63,315 nucleotides of DNA, taken from NCBI GenBank assembly GCA_024343425.1, contig BRLC01000023.1, forward strand, positions 1-63,315, written 5' to 3'. Numbering within the stretch: position 1 is the first letter of the stretch; each line of letters opens with the position of its first letter. Both the position numbers and the translations under genes were made by a program. Of the stretch, positions 33,361-42,942 are shown piece after piece. The DNA is from Rhizobiaceae bacterium MnEN-MB40S (GTDB lineage: Bacteria > Pseudomonadota > Alphaproteobacteria > Rhizobiales > Rhizobiaceae). Below the pieces are notes generated by a model. It worked only from the letters and a program-made list of their open reading frames with translations, ran no database searches and was not told the origin of the DNA.

Positions 33361-34132
33361 TATCCAAAACATCCAGCTTGCCTTTGGCGGGGTGAAGGCG
33401 CTTTCTGGCGTTTCCGTCAGCGCCGACACCGGCAAGATCACCGCAGTGATCGGACCGAACGGCGCGGGCAAGACAAGCCTCTTCAACGTCATATCGGGAT
33501 TTTACAAGCCTCAGAAAGGTCGCGTCACATTGGACGGCGAGGATATCTCCTCCCTGAAGCCGCATCAGCGGGCCTATCGCGGAATGGCGCGCACCTTCCA
33601 GAACATCGCGCTGTTTCACGGCATGACCGTAACCGACAACATCAAACTTGGCGCCCACACCCATCTGAAGAGCGGCATTCTGTCGGCCGGCCTGCTTTTG
33701 CCGATAACACGCCGTGAAGAGGCGGATCTGGAAAAGGAAGCCGCTGAAGTCATCGAATTGCTCGAACTCGACAAGGTCCGCAACGATCAGGTCGAAGACC
33801 TGGCCTATGGCCTTCAAAAACGCGTCGAACTCGCACGTGCGCTGGTCATGCGGCCCAAGATCCTTCTGCTCGACGAACCGGTCGCCGGCATGAACCGCGA
33901 AGAGAAGAGCGAGATGAGCCGCTTTGTCCTTCGCGTGAAAGAAGACCTCAACACGACCGTGCTGCTGATCGAACATGACATGAGCATGGTGATGGGAATT
34001 TCGGACGCGATCGTCGTGCTGTCTTTCGGAGAGCCGATCGCATCCGGAACGCCGGACGAAGTCCGCAACAATCCGGAAGTCATAAAGGCTTATCTCGGAT
34101 CCGTAGACGAAACCACGAAAAGCGCTGCCTGA
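33353..34132 (+). CDS. ABC transporter ATP-binding protein (LivG-like), second importer
   Basis: ATPase of 259 residues with complete motifs: Walker A GPNGAGKT (34-41), signature LAYGLQKRVELARAL, Walker B ILLLDEPVAGM and H-loop LIEHDMSMV. The extra segment after ISGFYKPQKG and the FQNIALFHGMTVTDN loop are usual for LivG. It is the first structural gene of the second importer (33353-38093); this order, with the ATPase first and the binding protein fourth, differs from the importer at 6711. Translation probably depends on the overlapping leader peptide. Confidence 0.9.
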   Translation: MLDIQNIQLAFGGVKALSGVSVSADTGKITAVIGPNGAGKTSLFNVISGFYKPQKGRVTLDGEDISSLKPHQRAYRGMARTFQNIALFHGMTVTDNIKLGAHTHLKSGILSAGLLLPITRREEADLEKEAAEVIELLELDKVRNDQVEDLAYGLQKRVELARALVMRPKILLLDEPVAGMNREEKSEMSRFVLRVKEDLNTTVLLIEHDMSMVMGISDAIVVLSFGEPIASGTPDEVRNNPEVIKAYLGSVDETTKSAA

Positions 34133-34142
34133 GGAGACGACG

Positions 34143-35024
34143 ATGAGCCCAATGCAACTGTTCATCGAGTACTCGATCGTCGGCATCGCCGCAGGCGGAA
34201 TCTATGCCCTCATCGCGCTCGGCATCATAGTGATCTTCAAGGCGTCCCACACCTTCAATTTCGCCATGGGCGAGATGATGATGCTGTCTGCCTATTTCTT
34301 CTATGCGGCGACTGTGACGTTCACCCTTGGTCCCGTGGTCGGAATGATTGTCGCCATGGCCGGATCGATCCTCGTCGCGCTTGTCATCGAGCGTGTCGCC
34401 ATCCGCCCGATGCTTGGTCGGCCTTTCATTGCGATCGTGATGGTGACGTTCGGAATAGGCTCGATCATACGCGGCGTCGTGGGCATGGTCTGGGGACCGA
34501 ACGAAATGAATATTCCTGCGATCCTGTCGCGTTCGCCAGTCATGCTCGGCGACATCTTCGTGCCTGGCAAGACCGCGCGAGCCTTTGCAATCGCTGTCGT
34601 TATCGTCGTGGGCCTCATCGCCTATCTTCGCTTCTCACGAGCCGGAGTCGCGCTGCGCGCTGCGGCCGAGAGCGCTGTGACCGCCTATTCCATGGGCATA
34701 AATGTACGCAACGTCGTGGCGTTTTCGTGGATCATTGCCGCGATCACCGGCTGTATCAGCGGCGTTCTGATGGCCAACGTCAACACGCTCACGCCGCATC
34801 TGGGCATGATTGCCTTGAATGTGCTGTCCGTGGTCATCCTGGGCGGCATGGCTTCGATCGGCGGGGTTCTGGTGGCAGGCTTCATCATCGGTTGGCTTGA
34901 AGCGATCACCGGGCTCTTTCTGCCGAGCGAATTCCGCGAAATCACTCCGTATGTTCTGGTGCTGATCATTCTTCTCGTCAAGCCGACCGGCCTGTTCGGC
35001 GGCAAGGAAGTAGAGAGAATTTGA
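34143..35024 (+). CDS. Branched-chain-type ABC transporter permease (LivH-like), second importer
   Basis: Inner-membrane permease of 293 residues. IYALIALGIIVIFKASHTFNFAMGEMMML is the LivH N-terminal block (landmark from residue 20), RAGVALRAAAESAVTAYSMGI is the coupling loop, and GGMASIGGVLVAGFIIGWLEA follows. Ribosome site GAGGAGA. It shares an ATGA overlap with livM. Confidence 0.9.
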   Translation: MSPMQLFIEYSIVGIAAGGIYALIALGIIVIFKASHTFNFAMGEMMMLSAYFFYAATVTFTLGPVVGMIVAMAGSILVALVIERVAIRPMLGRPFIAIVMVTFGIGSIIRGVVGMVWGPNEMNIPAILSRSPVMLGDIFVPGKTARAFAIAVVIVVGLIAYLRFSRAGVALRAAAESAVTAYSMGINVRNVVAFSWIIAAITGCISGVLMANVNTLTPHLGMIALNVLSVVILGGMASIGGVLVAGFIIGWLEAITGLFLPSEFREITPYVLVLIILLVKPTGLFGGKEVERI

Positions 35025-36061
35025 TGAGCAGCACTGTCGACAATTCCGTTATGACCACAACGAAAGCCAGTCCATTGACCGCCAACCGCCTGTGGCTCCT
35101 CATTTTCATCGTCGCGCTTGCCGCCATGCCTCTCATGCTGCCTGGCTACTGGATATTCTTTGCGGGACTGCTCGGCATCAATATTATCGCGACGCATGGC
35201 CTGAACATCATGATGGGTTACACCGGGCTGCTGTCGCTCGGCCATGCTGCTTTCGTCGGCGTCGGAGCCTACACCGTGGCGATCCTTCAGGGCCGGTACG
35301 GCATGCCGTTCTGGGTAACCATTCCGGCAGCCGGCATTCTTGCAACGGTCATCGGCATCGCCTTCGGATTGCCGTCGCTTCGAATCCGGGGCCTGTACCT
35401 TGTTATCGCGACGCTCGCCGCGCAGTTTATCCTGCATTTCGTTTTCGTGAACTGGGAAAGCGTGACCAATGGCGATGTCGGCCTGTCGGTTGCGCCCGCC
35501 GTCGTCTTCGGCATCGCCCTGAACGACGAGACGAGCATCTACTATCTCATCCTGTTCTTCGTTGTCGTGTCGACCATCTTCGCCCGCAACGTCATCCACT
35601 CCCGCGTCGGCCGCGCCTTTATCGCGATCAGGGAACGCGATCTGACGGCACAGGTAATCGGGGTGGAAATCGTTTGGTACAAGCTGCTGGCGTTCGGCCT
35701 TGGCTCTTTCTACGCAGGCATCGCCGGCGCGTTGCTCGCCTACTTCAACCGCTTCGTGAACCCTGAACAATTCGGACTGCTTTTGTCCGTCTTCTTCCTG
35801 TCGGCCGTGATCGTCGGCGGAATGGGGTCGATCCTTGGCGCAATTCTCGGCGCGGCGTTCGTAACCCTGCTGCCTGAATTCCTCAGGGAAACATCGCTTC
35901 TGATCGGAAGCAGTCTCGGCTTCGATCTGGCCACGATACTCACGCCCCTGCGCGAAACGATCTTCGGCCTGATCATGGTGGCCTTTCTGATACTCGAACC
36001 GCGCGGACTGGCCCAGCTCTGGACCCGGACGCGACGCAAACTCTTGCGCGAACGCGCGTGA
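35021..36061 (+). CDS. Branched-chain-type ABC transporter permease (LivM-like), second importer
   Basis: Second permease, 346 residues, with GLNIMMGYTGLLSLGHAAFV near the N-terminus, the coupling loop GRAFIAIRERDLTAQVIGV, and GGMGSILGAILGAAFV towards the C-terminus. The basic tail RTRRKLLRERA is cytoplasmic. It ends 69 bases before the binding-protein start. Confidence 0.9.
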   Translation: MMSSTVDNSVMTTTKASPLTANRLWLLIFIVALAAMPLMLPGYWIFFAGLLGINIIATHGLNIMMGYTGLLSLGHAAFVGVGAYTVAILQGRYGMPFWVTIPAAGILATVIGIAFGLPSLRIRGLYLVIATLAAQFILHFVFVNWESVTNGDVGLSVAPAVVFGIALNDETSIYYLILFFVVVSTIFARNVIHSRVGRAFIAIRERDLTAQVIGVEIVWYKLLAFGLGSFYAGIAGALLAYFNRFVNPEQFGLLLSVFFLSAVIVGGMGSILGAILGAAFVTLLPEFLRETSLLIGSSLGFDLATILTPLRETIFGLIMVAFLILEPRGLAQLWTRTRRKLLRERA

Positions 36062-36130
36062 GGAACCTTTGCCGACCGGACGTCGGCAAGAACAGCCGCG
36101 ATATGTCAATCGCAACACTTGGAGGAACCA

Positions 36131-37339
36131 ATGCCAATGTTTAACAGACGTAAATTTCTGAAAGCCGCCGGCGCCACGGCAGCGATAGGCGCAGCAAGCG
36201 GCCTGAATATCATGAAGGCGCATGCCGCCGACGACGAACTGGTATGGTCGGTTCATGCCGATCTGACCGGCCCCGCAGCCGAAGGCGGCAAATTTCAGGG
36301 CGAAGGCTTTACGGAATATGTCAAACTCATCAATTCCCAGGGTGGAATTCGCGGCCGCAAGATCAACCTGAAGATAGCCGACTCGACGTTCAAGGTCGAC
36401 GTGGCGGTCGCCAACATGAAAAAGCATCTGGCGGAAGGCCCCATCGACTACCTCTTCGGTGAAAGCACCGGCATGATCCAGGCGATCTCGCCCGAGAACA
36501 ATTCGACGCACAAGATTCTAATGACTTCGGGATCCTTTGCATCCGAACTGGCGAACGAGGAAACGCACCCTTATCACTTTGTGCCCGGGGCGACCTATGG
36601 CGCCCAGCTGCTGATGCTGGTCGAATATGTCGCGGCAAACGGCGGAGAAAATCCGAAGCTCGCCATCATTCACTCGTCCACCGGGATGGGCCGCGACGGT
36701 ATCGACGCAGCGATTGCCCGCGCAGAGGAATTGGGTGTCGAAGTCGTTCTGGTCCAGCAGACAAAATTCGTCGAAACGGACGTCAGCACCTTTGCTCTCG
36801 CCATCCGCCAGGCGCAGCCTACCCATGTTATCCATCACGGATATTCCGTCGCCGTTTGGCCTGAAATCGTCCGCCTTGTCCGCGACTACGGCATGGATGA
36901 CGTCCAGTTCCTCGGCACTGTATGGCAGAGCGAGCGGACCAAGGTCGTCCCAATGGAAGGCGTCGCCGACGACCTGATCGGCATTCAGGTCTGGAACGAC
37001 GACACGAACGAGCCGGCTGGTCCGACCATGGAAACCATCGGAAACATTCTGCGCGAGAAGGATCCGAACTGGAACGGCTACGTCCGCCTTGGCTTCCTCG
37101 ACGCGTGGATCAGCGCCATGATGGCGACGAAGGCATTCGAAATGGTCATTGACGCCGGAGAGGAAGTCAATGGCGACAATCTGGCGAATGCCATGCGTTC
37201 CATCGAGAACTGGGATACCGGCGGCATCCTTGGCGAGCCGGTGACCATCGAAGATCAGCAAATCGGCCTCGGCCGCCTGATCCGGTTCAAGGAAGGCCAG
37301 ATGGAAGTCGAAAACCTGACCGGCTGGGAAAAAGTCTGA
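36131..37339 (+). CDS. ABC transporter substrate-binding protein (LivK-like) with Tat signal, second importer
   Basis: Periplasmic binding protein, 402 residues from ATG 36131 with GGAGGAA upstream. The signal FNRRKFLKAAGATAAIG is a textbook twin-arginine motif, cleaved probably after KAHA. The mature start ELVWSVHADLTGPAAEGGKFQGEGF and the STGMGRDGIDAAIARAEELGVEV block are Peripla_BP_6. Folding before export (Tat) can reflect a cofactor or simply lineage habit. The ligand is presumably the acid degraded by region C. Confidence 0.9.
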   Translation: MPMFNRRKFLKAAGATAAIGAASGLNIMKAHAADDELVWSVHADLTGPAAEGGKFQGEGFTEYVKLINSQGGIRGRKINLKIADSTFKVDVAVANMKKHLAEGPIDYLFGESTGMIQAISPENNSTHKILMTSGSFASELANEETHPYHFVPGATYGAQLLMLVEYVAANGGENPKLAIIHSSTGMGRDGIDAAIARAEELGVEVVLVQQTKFVETDVSTFALAIRQAQPTHVIHHGYSVAVWPEIVRLVRDYGMDDVQFLGTVWQSERTKVVPMEGVADDLIGIQVWNDDTNEPAGPTMETIGNILREKDPNWNGYVRLGFLDAWISAMMATKAFEMVIDAGEEVNGDNLANAMRSIENWDTGGILGEPVTIEDQQIGLGRLIRFKEGQMEVENLTGWEKV

Positions 37340-37343
37340 TCAG

Positions 37344-38093
37344 ATGCCGGTCGAGCTTGAAGTAAAGGGACTCGAAGTCTTCTATCAGGGCGCGATCCAG
37401 GCCTTGGCGGACCTGAACGTTCGCGTCCCGGAAGGGAGTATCGTTGCTCTGCTTGGCGCCAACGGCGCCGGCAAGACAACAACTCTCAAGGCGATTTCCA
37501 ATTTCCTTCCGCTTGAGGACGGCCGGGTCACCCGCGGCTCGATTACGATCGGCGGGGATGACATGTTGAAGCTGCCGCCGCACGAGATCGTGCGGCGGGG
37601 CGTCTTTCACGTTCGGGAAGGTCGTCATGTCTTCTCGGAATTGACGGTCGAGGAAAACCTCGTGGCGGCGACCTTCGCACACCGGACCAAGCGTTCCCGC
37701 AAGGACATGTACGAAGAGGTGTATTCCTATTTTCCCATCCTCTCCGAGCGGCGGAACCAGCCTGCCGGCTACCTGTCCGGCGGCGAACAGCAGATGCTGG
37801 CGATCGGCCGCGCGATCGTCGCCGATCCGGAGCTGATACTGCTTGATGAACCCTCGCTCGGGTTGGCGCCGCTGATCGTCGCTGACATCTTCGAGATCAT
37901 CGCCCGCATCAATCGGGAGAAGAGGGTATCCATGCTGCTGGTCGAACAGAACGCGGTGATTGCATTGAAATATGCCTCCTACGGCTATGTTCTGGAAACG
38001 GGCAGGACCGTTCTCGAAGGCGCCACCGAACAGCTTTCGGCGAACGAAGACATCCAGAAATATTACCTGGGGGTTGAAACCGACGCAGCGTGA
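37344..38093 (+). CDS. ABC transporter ATP-binding protein (LivF-like), second importer
   Basis: ATPase of 249 residues with Walker A GANGAGKT (38-45), signature YLSGGEQQMLAIGRA, Walker B LILLDEPSLGLAP and the LivF-type Gln in LLVEQNA. A slightly longer insertion (EDGRVTRGSITIGGDDM) follows the Walker A helix. Last gene of the importer operon; a strong terminator follows 31 bases later. Confidence 0.92.
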   Translation: MPVELEVKGLEVFYQGAIQALADLNVRVPEGSIVALLGANGAGKTTTLKAISNFLPLEDGRVTRGSITIGGDDMLKLPPHEIVRRGVFHVREGRHVFSELTVEENLVAATFAHRTKRSRKDMYEEVYSYFPILSERRNQPAGYLSGGEQQMLAIGRAIVADPELILLDEPSLGLAPLIVADIFEIIARINREKRVSMLLVEQNAVIALKYASYGYVLETGRTVLEGATEQLSANEDIQKYYLGVETDAA

Positions 38094-38124
38094 AAAGTAT
38101 TTTCACGCACCTCCCAAGCGTCGC

Positions 38125-38160
38125 AGGGCCATACCTTCTCGGTATGGCCCTTTATTGTTT
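38125..38160 (+). terminator. Rho-independent terminator after the second importer
   Basis: AGGGCCATACC (38125-38135) and GGTATGGCCCT (38141-38151) form an 11-bp perfect stem with loop TTCTC, followed by TTATTGTTT. It ends the 33353-38093 operon and separates it from the convergent SDR operon. Confidence 0.9.
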
Positions 38161-38182
38161 CGGACACAGGACGGAACTCAGA

Positions 38183-38917
38183 TCAGTAGAGCGTAAGGCC
38201 CATCGATCGACCGCCGTCCAGAGTAAGGATCTGGCCGGTAATGTTCCTTGTGCGCGGGCTCGCGAAAAATGCGATTCCGTTGGCGATGTCTTCCGGCTGA
38301 CCGAGTTCCCTGGTCGGTTGCTTGGCGATCAGTTCCTGCTGTCTTTCAGGCGTGAGAGTGCGGAACATGTCGGTTTCGACGAGGCCCGGCGCAACCGAAT
38401 TCACCATAATGCCGCGTTCGGCGAGATCAATCGCCATGGCGCGCGTCAACCCGACGGAACCTGCCTTCGATGTGATGTAGGGTGAATGCGCGTAGCCGGC
38501 CAGGTAGGCGCGTGACGCCACGTTGACGATGCGCGCGCCGCGCTCCATCCGCCGGGCCGCCTCCTGCGCGATGACGAATGCTCCGATGACGTTGACCTCG
38601 TACATCTTGCGAAAGTCGTCCTCGGTGACATCGTCAAACTTGCCGTCCCAGAAGATGGCGGCGTTGTTGACGAGCACGTCGATGCGCGGCAGCGATTCAA
38701 CCAGCGCCTTTACAGCCGGACGATCCGTGATCGACAGCACGTGATGTTCGACCGGATTGCCCGCAGCGCGAAGCGCTTCGGCATTGGATGTAAGCGGATC
38801 TTCGTTGACGTCGACCATCACCACGTGAAAACCGTCTTCCAGCAGCCGTTTCGTGGTCGAGAGACCGATTCCGCGCCCTGCCCCGGTGACGATCGCAACT
38901 TCCCTGTTTGCTACCAT
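38183..38917 (-). CDS. Short-chain dehydrogenase/reductase
   Basis: Classical SDR, 244 residues: TGAGRGIG, VMVDVNE after strand 2 (Asp, NAD-type), NNAAI, catalytic Ser in NVASRAYLAG, YITSK and a C-terminal ITGQILTLDGGRSMG. Start well supported by AGGAG. It is the last gene of the 42903-38183 operon, with two more SDRs directly upstream, and it resembles the 44879 SDR (both read NVASR and end GGRS.G). A 3-hydroxyacyl-CoA or alcohol dehydrogenase. Confidence 0.88.
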   Translation of the reverse strand: MVANREVAIVTGAGRGIGLSTTKRLLEDGFHVVMVDVNEDPLTSNAEALRAAGNPVEHHVLSITDRPAVKALVESLPRIDVLVNNAAIFWDGKFDDVTEDDFRKMYEVNVIGAFVIAQEAARRMERGARIVNVASRAYLAGYAHSPYITSKAGSVGLTRAMAIDLAERGIMVNSVAPGLVETDMFRTLTPERQQELIAKQPTRELGQPEDIANGIAFFASPRTRNITGQILTLDGGRSMGLTLY

Positions 38918-38929
38918 TGTCTCAATCTC

Positions 38930-39715
38930 CTATGCCGCGTCGACCGGCAGCACGAAAGTTTCAGTCAAGCCTCCGTCGACGACGAGGACATGTCCGTTCA
39001 TATAGCTCGACGCTTTGGAGACCATGAATGCGACGACGCCTCCAGCTTCTTCCGGGTCGCCCCATCGTCCAAGGGATATGCGGCTCGACACGCCTTTTTC
39101 ATATCCCGGACGCTCCAGAATCGTGGTGTTGATTTCCGTCAGGAAGTAGCCTGGCGCCATCATGTTGACGGTCACGCCCATGGCGCCCAGTTCGGCGGCC
39201 ATCGCCCGGGTCATGCCGGCAAGTCCGTGTTTGCTCGAAACATACGCCGTCACGTTTTCACGACCGACGACGGCAAGCGCGGAGCCTATGTTGACGATCC
39301 GCCCGTAACCTTTTGCGACCATGTGCCGGGCCGCTTCGCGACACAACAGGTAAGGCGCGCGGATATTCGTGTTCATCACAGTGTCCCACGTCGCCGTGGT
39401 CGCTTTTTCGAGCGGCTCCCAGGCGTTGATGCCGGCGTTGTTGACGAGAATGTCCAGCCGGCCTTCCGCTTCTGCTATCTCGTTGACCGCGGCGACGCAG
39501 GATGGTCCGTCGGAAAGGTCGAAAGCGCGAACCGCGACATCAAGACCTTCTGCCCGAAGCTTGCCGGCGGCGTCCTCGAGCCGTTCTTTCCCTCGAGCGG
39601 TAATCCACACTTTCGCGCCGGATTCAGCGATCGCCTTGGCCATCTCGTATCCAAGACCGCGCGACGCGCCGGTAACGATGGCGACCTGACCCTTTAGTGA
39701 AAAACGTTCAGTCAT
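38930..39715 (-). CDS. Short-chain dehydrogenase/reductase
   Basis: Classical SDR, 261 residues: TGASRGLG, NNAGI, Ser in NIGSALAVVG, YVSSKHG and MNGHVLVVDGGLT. WITARGKERL after strand 2 carries Arg, so NADP(H) is likely. Ribosome site AGGGAGGA. Its sequence runs parallel to the next SDR (39728; the same YFLTEIN stretch and ERPGYEKG/SRPGYMDA positions), so the two are probably tandem duplicates that have diverged in substrate. Confidence 0.88.
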   Translation of the reverse strand: MTERFSLKGQVAIVTGASRGLGYEMAKAIAESGAKVWITARGKERLEDAAGKLRAEGLDVAVRAFDLSDGPSCVAAVNEIAEAEGRLDILVNNAGINAWEPLEKATTATWDTVMNTNIRAPYLLCREAARHMVAKGYGRIVNIGSALAVVGRENVTAYVSSKHGLAGMTRAMAAELGAMGVTVNMMAPGYFLTEINTTILERPGYEKGVSSRISLGRWGDPEEAGGVVAFMVSKASSYMNGHVLVVDGGLTETFVLPVDAA

Positions 39716-39727
39716 GGCCGGTCCTCC

Positions 39728-40513
39728 CTATGCCGCAAGCTGAAACTTGAAGGAGGAGGAAACGCCCCCATCGACATGGAGCACCTGTCCGTTGACGAAC
39801 GTCGCGGCGTCGGAGGCAAGGAAGAGCATCGCGCCCACAATCTCCTCCGGCTTGCCCCAGCGCTCCATCGGCGTGACGCCGTTTATCGCGTCCATGTAGC
39901 CTGGTCTCGATTGCAGATTGGCGTTTATCTCGGTCAGGAAATATCCGGGAGCGACACAATTGACCGTGATGTTTTCCCGTCCAAGCTCCGATGCGAGAGA
40001 ACGGGTAAGTCCGATTATGGCCGACTTCGAGGCGCAATAGGCATGCAGCTTCGCGCGTCCGAGCGGTCCGAGCACGGACGCAGTCGTGATGATCCGGCCG
40101 CCATTGCCGCCGGCGCGCATGACGGCGGCGCATTCCTGCGACATGATGAACGTGCCTCGCACATTCGTGTCCAGTGTGCGCTGAAAATCCTCCTCGTCGC
40201 TTTCCAGAAGCGGCTGCCAATGGATGATGCCGGCGATATTGGCGCAGATGTCGATCTTGCCAAGCTCGGCTGCGATCCCGCGTACGCCGATTCTTATGGC
40301 CTCTTCGTCGGCAAGATCCATCGCGAGAACGGTCGCTTTGCCGCCAGCCTCTTCGATCTCGGTCTTTACTTCCTCAAGCTTCGCGGAATCTCGGGCGATG
40401 AGCACGACATGAGCGCCCGTTGCGGCCATGCCCTTTGCGACCGGCTTGCCGAGACCGCGGCTGGCGCCCGTCACCAGGGCCACTTTGCCCTCGAGTGAAA
40501 ACATCTGAAGCAT
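39728..40513 (-). CDS. Short-chain dehydrogenase/reductase
   Basis: Classical SDR, 261 residues: TGASRGLG, NIAGI in place of NNAG, Ser in TTASVLGPLG, YCASKSA and VNGQVLHVDGG. VLIARDSAKL after strand 2 suggests NADP(H). Like its neighbour at 38930 it contains YFLTEIN, a mark of common origin. Ribosome site GAGGAGGT. The three consecutive SDRs may handle successive hydroxy intermediates. Confidence 0.88.
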   Translation of the reverse strand: MLQMFSLEGKVALVTGASRGLGKPVAKGMAATGAHVVLIARDSAKLEEVKTEIEEAGGKATVLAMDLADEEAIRIGVRGIAAELGKIDICANIAGIIHWQPLLESDEEDFQRTLDTNVRGTFIMSQECAAVMRAGGNGGRIITTASVLGPLGRAKLHAYCASKSAIIGLTRSLASELGRENITVNCVAPGYFLTEINANLQSRPGYMDAINGVTPMERWGKPEEIVGAMLFLASDAATFVNGQVLHVDGGVSSSFKFQLAA

Positions 40514-40537
40514 GGTTACCTCCTCTATTATCTCAGA

Positions 40538-42094
40538 TCAGCTGTAGAGCTTGCGTAGCCGAACCTTGTCGACTTTCCCGCTTGGAAGCTTGACGATTTC
40601 CTCGACAAACTTGACGTGACGCGGCTTTTTGTAACTTGCGATGAGCGTTCGGCAGTGCGCGATGAGTTCTTCGGCGCCGACTTCCGTTCCGGGTTTCCTG
40701 ACCACGACAGCCATCACCGCTTCGCCGTATTTTTCGTCAGGCACGCCGATGACGGCCACCTCCGAAACACCGTCGTGGGTGACCACGGCTTCCTCAACCT
40801 CACGAGAATAGATGTTCTCGCCGCCGGAGATGATCATGTCCTTCTTGCGGTCGACGAGATAGAGATACCCTTCGTCGTCGAGTTTGCCGATGTCGCCCGT
40901 GTGGACCCAGCCGTCGCGCAGCGTTTCGATGGTCGCGGCGGTGTTGTTCCAGTAACCTTTCATGACGCCGGGACTGGTCAGCAAAATCTCGCCAACCCCG
41001 CCAGTCGGCAGGTCGACGCCATTGTCGTCGACAATACGCACATTGACCCGCGGCGACGGCTGTCCGACGGATGTCAGGATTTCACGGTCGCGATCGGTGC
41101 CGCCAGGCCGGTGCTGATGCGCCAGCAGGGTCGTTCCGATACCCTCGGTCTGACCAAATTGATGCTGGAACACCGGCCCAAGCTTTTCGAGCCCCTTCTT
41201 GAGCACCGGCAAGGGCATCGGCGCAGCCGCGTAAACGATCAGGCGCAAGCTTGAAAGATCGGCCGCATCGAGCGCGGGCGACTCCAGCAACGTCTGGATC
41301 ATTGTCGGCGCCATATGGGTGACCGTGATCCGCTCCTTTTCGATACATTCGACAATGGCCTGCGGATCGAATCCGCGCTGGACAACGACCGCGCCCGCGC
41401 GCCAATGCTGGGCAAGCTGTATGATCTTCGCCCCGATATGGAACAGCGGCATCATGATGAGAAGCCGGTCGGCGGGACAATTGCGCTGGTCTGAACCGAG
41501 TATTTCGGCCGCGGCGACCTGGCCGCCCTGCCCGAGCATGACGCCCTTGGGGCGACCCGTCGTGCCCGATGTGTAGATCAGGAATGCAATGTCGTCAGCG
41601 AGAGGCCTGAACGGAACGCCGGCGCTTTCGCCAGAAGCGATGAATTCCTCGTAATCGATAGCAAATTCCAAGCCTGGCGCGCCTTTGCCGCCAATGCACA
41701 CGAAATGCTCGACCGACGTCAACTGGGGACGAAGTTCGACTATGGCGTCAGCGTATTCCACGTCGAAGACGAGCACTTTCGGCGAACCGTCGTTGACGAT
41801 ATAAACCATTTCCGGAACCGCGAGACGCCAGTTCACGGTGGCGCAGATGTAGCCGGAAATCTCGCAGGCGCTGTAGACCTCCTGAAACTCCAGAGAATTC
41901 TGACTGAGGATTCCGACGCGATCCTGACGCCGAAGACCGAGCCGCAACAATGCGTTGGCGAGTTTCGAGGCTCTCTCGTGATGCTGCGCGTGCGTGACCC
42001 GGCGATCCTCCCAGACGAAAGCGGTCTCATCCGGGTACTTCCAGGCGTTGTTGTCGAGCATGTCTGCAAGCGTCTGCGGGACTTTCACTACCAT
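40538..42094 (-). CDS. AMP-forming acyl-CoA ligase
   Basis: ANL-superfamily CoA ligase of 518 residues with AFLIYTSGTTGRPKGVML, HQFGQTEGIGTTLL, GWVHTGDIGKLDDEGYLYLVDRKKDMI and the C-terminal LPSGKVDKVRLRKLYS bearing the catalytic Lys. It has the same length as the ligase at 46991 and very similar motifs, so the two are paralogues, whereas the third ligase (24967) is more distant. It activates a medium or large carboxylic acid. It is the second gene of the 42903-38183 operon. Confidence 0.92.
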   Translation of the reverse strand: MVVKVPQTLADMLDNNAWKYPDETAFVWEDRRVTHAQHHERASKLANALLRLGLRRQDRVGILSQNSLEFQEVYSACEISGYICATVNWRLAVPEMVYIVNDGSPKVLVFDVEYADAIVELRPQLTSVEHFVCIGGKGAPGLEFAIDYEEFIASGESAGVPFRPLADDIAFLIYTSGTTGRPKGVMLGQGGQVAAAEILGSDQRNCPADRLLIMMPLFHIGAKIIQLAQHWRAGAVVVQRGFDPQAIVECIEKERITVTHMAPTMIQTLLESPALDAADLSSLRLIVYAAAPMPLPVLKKGLEKLGPVFQHQFGQTEGIGTTLLAHQHRPGGTDRDREILTSVGQPSPRVNVRIVDDNGVDLPTGGVGEILLTSPGVMKGYWNNTAATIETLRDGWVHTGDIGKLDDEGYLYLVDRKKDMIISGGENIYSREVEEAVVTHDGVSEVAVIGVPDEKYGEAVMAVVVRKPGTEVGAEELIAHCRTLIASYKKPRHVKFVEEIVKLPSGKVDKVRLRKLYS

Positions 42095-42108
42095 GGCGCG
42101 TCCTCCCG

Positions 42109-42903
42109 CTATGCGACCGAAGGGTCGAAGAGCGGCTTCCGTTTTTCCTTAAACGCCGCAACACCCTCCCGGAAATCGTCGCTGGCGAAACACAATGGCT
42201 GCGCCGTCGCCTCGAAATCGAGGACTGCTTCCGCATCGTTTCCGTACCGCAACATGCGTTTGGTCAGCGCCGCAGCATGCGACGGCAGGGCTGCAAGCTC
42301 GCGGGCGCGTTCCATCGCCGTCGCCTCCACCTCGTCGTCGGCCGCCATAACATCGGCAAGGCCGATGTCAAGCGCGTCGGCGCCTTTGAAATTTCGCGCA
42401 TAGAGCAAAGCCTGGCGAGCTTTCGCCATGCCAATTCGCTGCGGCAGCGTATGCGCAATGGCGAAATCGGCGGCCAGCCCGACTTTCGGGAAAGGAAAGC
42501 CAAGCGTCGCGCTTTCGCCCAGCACAATGGTGTCGCACATCAGCGCCAGACCGGCGCCTGCGCCCATCGCGTATCCGCGCACCTCGGCGATCATCGGCTT
42601 GTCGGCCGCCAGAAGGACGCGCGCGAGCCTGTGCGCGGACGCCATGCGCTCGCGGCCTGCTTTCGGATCTGAAAGCGAATCCATTTTTGACAGGTCGCCT
42701 CCGACGGAAAAATCCTTTAGGGAAGACGTGACGATTATGACGCGACACGTCCTGTCATGAAAAAGCGATTGGAAGGCTGGCAGCAATTCACCGCGCAACT
42801 CTTCCCCCATTCCGTTGCGCGCCTCCGCATGCGCCATGACGAGCCGGACGATCCCGCGCTCATGGCGCTCAATTTCAACATGTGCCACATCTTCCTCCCG
42901 CAA
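42109..42903 (-). CDS. Enoyl-CoA hydratase/isomerase family protein (crotonase)
   Basis: Crotonase-fold protein of about 264 residues. Oxyanion-hole segments KDFSVGGDLSKM and GYAMGAGAGLALMCDTIVLG are present. The catalytic segment reads LGFPFPKVGLAADFA, without the Glu residues of classical hydratases (Pro-Lys where Glu-Val is usual), so isomerase, hydrolase or dehalogenase-like chemistry is more likely than hydration. The start is unclear: TTG 42903 opens the frame, while GGGAGGA lies inside it and would favour GTG 42888. First gene of the operon; operator 40 bases upstream. Confidence 0.82.
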   Translation of the reverse strand: MREEDVAHVEIERHERGIVRLVMAHAEARNGMGEELRGELLPAFQSLFHDRTCRVIIVTSSLKDFSVGGDLSKMDSLSDPKAGRERMASAHRLARVLLAADKPMIAEVRGYAMGAGAGLALMCDTIVLGESATLGFPFPKVGLAADFAIAHTLPQRIGMAKARQALLYARNFKGADALDIGLADVMAADDEVEATAMERARELAALPSHAAALTKRMLRYGNDAEAVLDFEATAQPLCFASDDFREGVAAFKEKRKPLFDPSVA

Positions 42904-42942
42904 AGCATGTTCGACTGGCGGCAGGCTACACCATTAAAAAAC

